Below are positions 8,886 to 13,411 of a DNA stretch of 13,411 bases, piece after piece. Within the stretch, counting starts at the first letter, position 1. Each line of letters starts with the position of its first letter. A program made the translations under genes and the position numbers. Under the pieces are notes generated by a model. The model ran no database searches, had not been told where the DNA came from, and saw only the letters and a program-made list of their open reading frames with translations. The stretch is from CAWDPQ01 sp049642465 (lineage in GTDB: Bacteria; Acidobacteriota; Vicinamibacteria; Vicinamibacterales; 2-12-FULL-66-21), in contig JBAROV010000173.1 in assembly GCA_049642465.1 (NCBI GenBank), positions 1 through 13,411 on the forward strand, in the 5' to 3' direction.

Positions 8886-9581
8886 ATGCCCGAACCGCCA
8901 GTTGACCCCAGGTGGCCTCGGCTGCTCTCGCTGTCCGTCCATGAGTTCCGCACCCCCATCACCGTCGTCGCCGGTTACATTCGAATGCTCTTGAACGAGA
9001 GTGCCGGTCCGCTGAGCGACCAGCAGAGGCGACTCCTGGGAGAAGCGGAAAAATCGTGCGGGCGATTGTCCGGCCTTGTCGCAGAGATGAGCGACCTGGC
9101 AAATCTCGAGGAAGGGACGGGCGCGTTCAATCGGACGACTGTAGATTTGCGTGAGTTGTTGAACGATGCGATCGCGAATTTGCCGGGGGTCCCGGATCGG
9201 GACGTGCGCGTCGAACTGTCAACCAATGGCGCGGAAGCGGCAATCGAAGGCGACCCTGCGCGGCTGAAGACCGCATTTACGGCGCTGCTCACTGCGCTTC
9301 GACGGGAACTGGTGACGAGCGACAAGCTCTTCGTGCATCAGCGGACGCGTCAGCAGGATGACCGCGCGGTGTCGTGGATTGCATTCGGCGACGCCGAGCA
9401 CGTGGCGCGTCTGAAGGACGCCGAGCCCTCATCGCTCGAGACGTTCGACGAGTGGCGCGGCGGATGCGGACTGAGCCTCGCCGTGGCACGGCGAGTGATC
9501 GGCGCGCACAACGGACGCATGTGGTCTGCGAGCGAGGCGGGCAAAGCCACTGCGGTCGTCATGCTGCCGCACCGGAAATAA
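8886..9581 (+). CDS. Small soluble histidine-kinase-like protein with degenerate ATPase domain
   Basis: 231 residues from the ATG at 8886. A TTG at 8859 would add nine residues, and neither start has a good Shine-Dalgarno. Residues about 13-80 are a HisKA dimerisation/phosphoacceptor domain: SVHEFRTPITVVAGY with His19 as the phosphorylatable residue. Residues about 88-231 follow the HATPase_c order, but the nucleotide boxes are poor. The N box reads DPARLKTAFTALLTAL (123-138), with Ala where both conserved Asn should be. The G1 DxGxG is not recognisable around 168-175. Only the G2-like GGCGLSLAVARRVIGAHNG (192-210) looks normal. There is no sensor domain, membrane helix or receiver, and no response regulator gene nearby. 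It may be a pseudokinase, a phosphotransfer protein or a kinase with unusual ATP binding. It is divergent from msrP. Confidence 0.8.
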   Translation: MPEPPVDPRWPRLLSLSVHEFRTPITVVAGYIRMLLNESAGPLSDQQRRLLGEAEKSCGRLSGLVAEMSDLANLEEGTGAFNRTTVDLRELLNDAIANLPGVPDRDVRVELSTNGAEAAIEGDPARLKTAFTALLTALRRELVTSDKLFVHQRTRQQDDRAVSWIAFGDAEHVARLKDAEPSSLETFDEWRGGCGLSLAVARRVIGAHNGRMWSASEAGKATAVVMLPHRK

Positions 9582-9608
9582 CTGGGCAACTGATCAACCA
9601 GATCAACG

Positions 9609-9628
9609 GGCCAAGCGGCCGCCTGGCC
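9609..9628. terminator. 20-bp near-perfect GC palindrome, probable bidirectional terminator
   Basis: A palindrome centred on GCGGCCGC, with GGCCA and TGGCC outer arms and a single mismatched pair (9614/9623). It lies in the 53-base gap between convergent genes ending at 9581 and 9635. Position and symmetry suit a terminator for both strands, although no T-run is seen. Confidence 0.4.
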
Positions 9629-9634
9629 AACGGA

Positions 9635-11560
9635 TCAGCGGATCACCCGAACGGCGCTGGGCGGGGCTGGAGCCGCACTCGGCAGGGCGACTGGAAAACC
9701 AAGGGCACCGTCAATCGCTCCGAGATTCCCGCCTGGCACGCTCCCGCCGGCACCGGCGCCGTAGAACGGACTCGTTGTCAGCAACCGGTAATCGGCCGCT
9801 GCAAAATTGACAAACGAGGCGAACCACTCCTGCATCGTCGGGAACGCGTTGGCCGCTGGGTAGCGCGAAGCCGCACCGCCCGCCAGTACGTTGTAGGCGA
9901 TTGTAGAGCCGGGGAAGTACATATTGATCGAATACTGCCCCGACTGCCCGTTTTCCCCCATGATTCCATATTCGCCGTGCTCGGCGATGTTGTTGGTGTA
10001 GACGAAATTCTGAATCGCCTGAGATCCGTAGGCGTAGACCACAGAACTATTCTTGTGCGCGATTGTATTGCGATCGATCGTCACGCTTGCGACGCCGTCC
10101 CCAACCAGGAAGACCTTGGCGTAGCCTCCCCACTTGGTCCCGTCGATATCGTCGAGCAGGTTGTTCTGCAGCGTAATCCGCAACGTCTGTTGGCTCACGT
10201 ACGGATAGTCGTAACCTGCGATGTGCGCGACACCCGACGCATGACGGATGACGTTGTTGACCACAACGACGTCGCGCACGCGCACCCACGGCGCGGCACC
10301 GCCCTGGCGAGGCGTGAGCACGAGCGCGTAGCCGAATTGGCCTGCGGCCCAGCTGTTTTCTATGAGGTTTCCCTCGAGCCGGACACGCTCCGCGTTCTTC
10401 AGTTCGAACAGATTCTTGATGGTCCAGAACGTCCCCTGCGTAGGCGGGGAACCGGATCGTTCGCCAGAGCCCGTGTATGTAAATGACGTCGCAGGTGAGG
10501 AGGTCTCTGTGTAACCACCGAAGGAACTTGCCGAGGTGCCACGGTAAATACGATAGCGATCTGCCCCGCCCACAGCGGACCACGTCAACGCCGCGGTGCC
10601 CGAACTCCCCGTGGTCACGGCAACTGACGCAGACGGCAGCGAGACCGCCGTGTTGTTGTCGGTGTCCATTAATGCAACGATCTTGAAATAGTGCGTGCCG
10701 GCCGCGAGAACCCCTCCACCGCCGGCTGCGGCGCCCGGAGAAGCGGGTGCCGCGAGAATTGGGTTCATCCACGCGAGCGGTTTGTAGATATGGTTGCGCA
10801 GTATCTGAATGTCAGCGGGAACCAGGTTGTAGATCGCTGGATCCGCTCCGCCGAAGAGAATGTTCTCACCTGCCCCTTCCAGATAGTTGTTGATGATCTT
10901 GAATGGGCCGGCTCCGTTGAAACCGCAAATCGCTTGTGAATCCGCATTCACGGATTTGATGTCCGAGATGTAGCTGTTCAGGATGTCCGTGCGAACGGAG
11001 TTCAGGGCGATGCCGCGCTTCTGTCCTTTCCACGGATGCCCATGCGCGTACACCCGATCCACGACGATGTCGTAGGAAACAGCGGCCGTACTGTTTTCTC
11101 CGAGCGCGATCAGCGTCTCGAATCCGAGATTGGCCGAACCGTCAATCTCCAGAAACTTCAGGACGTAATGGTGCGCACCAGGCTCCGTACTCAACACCGG
11201 CGTTGTTTTCCACGCTCCGCTCTGGCCTATGAGACGTGGCAGTAGACTTCGACTCGTGTTGCCCCCGGGTTTGTCACTCGGCACGAGCCGCACACCATCG
11301 GCTGGCAACGAACTGTCCGGCGCATCGCTTCGAATCGTGATCCAGGACGCTCCGGGCTTCGCACGGAGTATGAAAGGACCGACGAACGTCTGGCCCGCAG
11401 CGAGCAAAATCGAATCCCCCGGTGCGGCCGCGTCAATCGCAGGCTGGAGACCGGAAAACTGACACCCGGACGAGCAGACTCTCAAGGTGGCCGCTGAAGC
11501 GTTGCCGCAGAGAACCAGACATACGAAGGCCATGCAGATGAAGGACAGACGAATAGCCAC
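9635..11560 (-). CDS. Secreted right-handed parallel beta-helix protein with inserted Fn3-like domain
   Basis: 641 residues from the GTG at 11560, preceded by GGGAG at a 5-base spacing. A Sec signal peptide ends at about ASA (21-23). Residues 24-265 show beta-helix sequence: AIDAAAPGDSILLAAG near the start, then DRVYAHGHPWKGQKRGIALN (168-187), SYISDIKSVNADSQAI and NNYLEGAGENILFGG. Residues about 271-372 look like an Ig/Fn3-type module (GTHYFKIVALMDT, ALTWSAVGGADRYRIYRG). It interrupts the helix, which resumes at FWTIKNLFELKNAERVRLEGN (378 on) with NNVIRH, NNLLDDI and DRNTIAH rungs. The C-terminus is a Pro/Ala-rich tail ending VRVIR. The protein is probably exported, perhaps surface or polysaccharide associated. 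No catalytic residues are recognised, so lyase activity is only a possibility. It is related over its N-terminal half to the protein starting at 12688. Confidence 0.85.
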   Translation of the reverse strand: MAIRLSFICMAFVCLVLCGNASAATLRVCSSGCQFSGLQPAIDAAAPGDSILLAAGQTFVGPFILRAKPGASWITIRSDAPDSSLPADGVRLVPSDKPGGNTSRSLLPRLIGQSGAWKTTPVLSTEPGAHHYVLKFLEIDGSANLGFETLIALGENSTAAVSYDIVVDRVYAHGHPWKGQKRGIALNSVRTDILNSYISDIKSVNADSQAICGFNGAGPFKIINNYLEGAGENILFGGADPAIYNLVPADIQILRNHIYKPLAWMNPILAAPASPGAAAGGGGVLAAGTHYFKIVALMDTDNNTAVSLPSASVAVTTGSSGTAALTWSAVGGADRYRIYRGTSASSFGGYTETSSPATSFTYTGSGERSGSPPTQGTFWTIKNLFELKNAERVRLEGNLIENSWAAGQFGYALVLTPRQGGAAPWVRVRDVVVVNNVIRHASGVAHIAGYDYPYVSQQTLRITLQNNLLDDIDGTKWGGYAKVFLVGDGVASVTIDRNTIAHKNSSVVYAYGSQAIQNFVYTNNIAEHGEYGIMGENGQSGQYSINMYFPGSTIAYNVLAGGAASRYPAANAFPTMQEWFASFVNFAAADYRLLTTSPFYGAGAGGSVPGGNLGAIDGALGFPVALPSAAPAPPSAVRVIR

Positions 11561-11709
11561 GCGAACTCCCGAATAGCGAGGATTGGGTCGCGCTCCTCAC
11601 GGGCAAATTGATGGCCACGCGAAAACCTGAACAAATCTGCAGAACCAGTGAATGGCTGGGTCGGTTGTGAATCGATTCCGAACTGAACCGTTTGTAGAAA
11701 CTTCGCAAC
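11561..11709. other. Spacer between methyltransferase and beta-helix gene
   Basis: 149 bases, same-strand gap. It contains TTGCGAA and CTACAAACGGT (11687-11697, read on the - strand). A similar pair of words occurs upstream of the beta-helix gene at 12688. No terminator hairpin with a T-run is visible. The gap is long enough for its own promoter. Confidence 0.35.
11566..11570 (-). promoter_or_regulatory. Shine-Dalgarno GGGAG deciding a GTG start
   Basis: On the - strand GGGAG lies 5 bases before the GTG at 11560. The first in-frame ATG would cut into the signal peptide, so GTG is the better start. Confidence 0.65.
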
Positions 11710-12504
11710 TCAGCCTGTTTTCGTCACTTCCAGGACCCTGATGCCTGCATAGTATCGGAGCGCGGGCACCCGACGGAGCAGTGCCGCGTCGGCCTGGTAG
11801 AGCTGTTCGTAGTGGCCGCGCACCACGGGCAACCGCTCTCCCACGAGCACGTGCGGCAGGCAAAACGCCCGACTTCGTCCGGTCGAAAAGCCGTTCGCAA
11901 ATTTTCGCAGCTCGGCGTCGGTGAGCGGTCGCTCGTATGGCGAGATGTCCGGCGCGTGATACGGAATCAGTCGGCGCACAAACCGCATGGCGGCGGAGTT
12001 CCTGACCGGTTCCTGAAAGATTGCCCGTCCGCCGGGCCGCAGGACACGATGAACTTCGTTCGACGCGAGCTTGAGATCCAGATGGTGAAGGATGGCGATC
12101 CCAAAGACGATGTCGATCGAGCCAGGCGGGAACGGCAGATCGTGCGCTGACCCGACGATGAACTGCGCTTGACCCGCCCGGTTGTTAGCCGTAAGTCTCC
12201 GCTGACCCAAACGGATCAAATCTTCCGAGATGTCCACGGCCCACACGTGGGCGCCGCGGTTGGCCAGCAGCACGGTGTTCGCCCCCGACCCGCAGCCGAA
12301 GTCCACAATCCGCAGGCCACGCACATCCCCGAGCAAGTGATATGCGTATTCAAGTGGAAACGCGGTGTCGGCTGGTGGAGCCGCGTACCGCGCGACCTGC
12401 CTGGGGTCGATGCGCAACGCCCCATCGGAGGTGAGCTCCGCCTCCACCGAGCTCCTGGCGATTTCCGCTCGCTCCCACGTTTCAATCGACTGTTCGGCCG
12501 CCAT
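11710..12504 (-). CDS. Class I SAM-dependent methyltransferase (Methyltransf_11-like)
   Basis: 264 residues from the ATG at 12504, which has AGAGG 6 bases upstream. An earlier start six codons out is less likely. SAM-binding motifs are clear: motif I RIVDFGCGSGANTVLLANRG (65-84), an acidic residue ending strand 2 in VWAVDIS (87-93), GSAHDLPFPPGSIDIVFGIA (118-137) and ILHHLDL (138-144), then VHRVLRPGGRAIFQEP (151-166), the standard post-motif of the UbiE/Methyltransf_11 group. The C-terminal third (PYERPLTDAEL and beyond) probably holds the acceptor site. No signal peptide. It lies between the two beta-helix genes, on the same strand as the complete one with a 149-base gap. The substrate is unknown: lipid, quinone or glycan acceptors are all possible. 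Confidence 0.88.
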   Translation of the reverse strand: MAAEQSIETWERAEIARSSVEAELTSDGALRIDPRQVARYAAPPADTAFPLEYAYHLLGDVRGLRIVDFGCGSGANTVLLANRGAHVWAVDISEDLIRLGQRRLTANNRAGQAQFIVGSAHDLPFPPGSIDIVFGIAILHHLDLKLASNEVHRVLRPGGRAIFQEPVRNSAAMRFVRRLIPYHAPDISPYERPLTDAELRKFANGFSTGRSRAFCLPHVLVGERLPVVRGHYEQLYQADAALLRRVPALRYYAGIRVLEVTKTG

Positions 12505-12510
12505 ATTCCA

Positions 12511-12528
12511 CCTCTGCTGCAAGCAGCA
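12511..12528 (-). promoter_or_regulatory. Shine-Dalgarno AGAGG with adjacent TGCTGC-GCAGCA dyad
   Basis: Read on the - strand, the dyad TGCTGC-TT-GCAGCA (12528-12515) runs straight into AGAGG (12515-12511), which is 6 bases before the methyltransferase ATG. The AGAGG supports the chosen start. The dyad could be an operator or RNA element, but may be chance. Confidence 0.4.
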
Positions 12529-12678
12529 TGCTCATTGTGACGGGATTCGTCGTCGATCAACAGGATTGAAACCGCCGTCGAGTCGCCGATCGGCGCCAGG
12601 CCGTCAAATCCTTGCGAAATCAGGGCAAATCGCTGTTTACAAAACGGTACCAAGGTTGCTCCGGACGACGGCAATTCC

Positions 12679-12683
12679 GGAGG
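12679..12683 (+). promoter_or_regulatory. Shine-Dalgarno GGAGG for the right-edge beta-helix gene
   Basis: GGAGG, 4 bases, then the ATG at 12688. It supports this start for a gene that runs off the window. Confidence 0.75.
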
Positions 12684-12687
12684 ATCA

Positions 12688-13411
12688 ATGGGGCCTCTCG
12701 TACGCTGGCGGGAGTGTGCGTATGCACTCGCGGCAGCGATTGTCTTGTTCCCGGGCGCGGCCGAAGCCACTGATTTTCAAGTCCGCGCGGGGGACGATCT
12801 GCAACGCGTTCTCGATCAGGCCCAACCGGGTGACGTCATCTTCCTCCAGGCGGGCGCGACATTCAGTGGCAACTACGTCCTGAACGTCAAAAGCGGAACG
12901 GGCTACATTACCCTCCGCTCCTCGACATCCGACACGCTCCTGCCACCTGCTGGAACTCGGATAACACCGACCTACGCCTCGCTCCTGCCGAAGCTCGTCT
13001 CCCCGAACAATGTCCCCGCGGTACGCACCGCAGCGGGCGCTCACCACTGGCGGTTGCTGTTTCTCGAAATCGGCCCGACACGGCTCGGTTACGGCGAGAT
13101 TCTGCGTCTCGGCGAAGGATGGATCGAGCAATCGCTGCTGTCGCAGGTGCCGTACGAAATCGAAGTCGATCGCGTCTACATTCATGGCCATCCCTTGTAT
13201 GGGCAAAAGCGTGGCATTGCGATGAATGGCCGGTCGGTGACCATCAAGAATTCGTGGATTTCGGACATCAAAGCGGTCGGCATGGACACGCAGGCCATCG
13301 GCGGCTGGAATGGGCCGGGCCCGCTCCGCGTCGAGAACAACTACATCGAGGCCTCCGGAGAAAACATTCTCCTCGGCGGGGCGACCCCGGCAATCCAAGG
13401 GGTCATTACCG
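12688..13411 (+). CDS. Secreted beta-helix protein, N-terminal 241 residues (partial)
   Basis: The frame is open from the ATG at 12688 to the window end, so the C-terminus is missing. The start has a strong GGAGG. A Sec signal peptide covers about 1-27 (YALAAAIVLFPG core, AEA before the likely cut). The mature part begins VRAGDDLQRVLDQAQPGDVIFLQAGATF, the usual opening of right-handed beta-helix proteins. It then closely matches the protein at 9635-11560: DRVYIHGHPLYGQKRGIAMN (161-180) against DRVYAHGHPWKGQKRGIALN, then SWISDIKAVGMDTQAIGGWN and NNYIEASGENILLGG. The two are paralogues in opposite orientation with a methyltransferase gene between them. Whether this copy also has the Fn3-like insert cannot be seen, because the window stops about 25 residues before the insertion point. 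Function is unknown beyond an exported beta-helix. Confidence 0.88.
   Translation, partial: MGPLVRWRECAYALAAAIVLFPGAAEATDFQVRAGDDLQRVLDQAQPGDVIFLQAGATFSGNYVLNVKSGTGYITLRSSTSDTLLPPAGTRITPTYASLLPKLVSPNNVPAVRTAAGAHHWRLLFLEIGPTRLGYGEILRLGEGWIEQSLLSQVPYEIEVDRVYIHGHPLYGQKRGIAMNGRSVTIKNSWISDIKAVGMDTQAIGGWNGPGPLRVENNYIEASGENILLGGATPAIQGVIT

Noticed and set aside
9374..10486. A 370-codon + strand open frame across the kinase end and the beta-helix gene
   Set aside because: It is Arg/His-rich, overlaps two well-supported genes and shows no family motifs.
12612..12643. A sigma-70 promoter (TTGCGA with TACAAA) for the right-edge gene
   Set aside because: The spacing is 20 bases and the -10 match is poor.
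12685..13398. A 237-codon - strand open frame at the right edge
   Set aside because: It is the antisense of the partial beta-helix gene, whose + strand frame has a signal peptide and clear similarity to its paralogue.

Overview
The window is GC-rich, densely coded DNA of a free-living Gram-negative bacterium. An Acidobacteriota (Vicinamibacteria-like) origin is my best inference. It rests on the mix of a Tes-like radical SAM enzyme, periplasmic MsrP/MsrQ, secreted right-handed beta-helix proteins and undecaprenyl-type glycosyltransferases, not on any marker gene. There are no rRNA or tRNA genes, insertion sequences or CRISPR arrays.

Layout. Bases 1-82 are a perfect 7-bp tandem repeat that runs off the left edge and ends against the ribosome binding site of a sugar-type ABC transporter substrate-binding lipoprotein (93-1055, +). 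A convergent spacer with an inverted repeat separates it from a 698-residue radical SAM protein (1205-3301, -). That protein has the cysteine layout of the Tes / MJ0619 family of membrane-lipid coupling enzymes. After a 312-base non-coding stretch comes a + strand cluster: a class I methyltransferase (3614-4366), a GT-C/GT39-like integral membrane glycosyltransferase (4369-6018) and a GtrB/DPM1-like polyprenyl-phosphate glycosyltransferase (6015-7088). The spacing is 2 bases and then a 4-base ATGA overlap, so the three probably form one envelope-glycosylation operon.

On the - strand follow msrP and msrQ (8681 down to 7066), a periplasmic methionine sulfoxide repair system whose MsrP looks like a Tat-exported lipoprotein. 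Divergent from msrP is a small soluble histidine-kinase-like protein (8886-9581, +) whose ATP-binding boxes are badly eroded. The right part holds two related secreted beta-helix proteins: a complete one with an inserted Fn3-like domain (9635-11560, -) and the N-terminal 241 residues of a second (12688 to the window end, +). Between them lies a second class I methyltransferase (11710-12504, -).

The common theme is the cell envelope: lipid modification, lipid-linked sugar transfer, repair of oxidised exported proteins, solute capture and secreted surface proteins. No single obviously new multi-gene system is visible. The most interesting items are the Tes-like enzyme, the repeat at an RBS, the degenerate kinase beside msrPQ, and the beta-helix paralogues flanking a methyltransferase.
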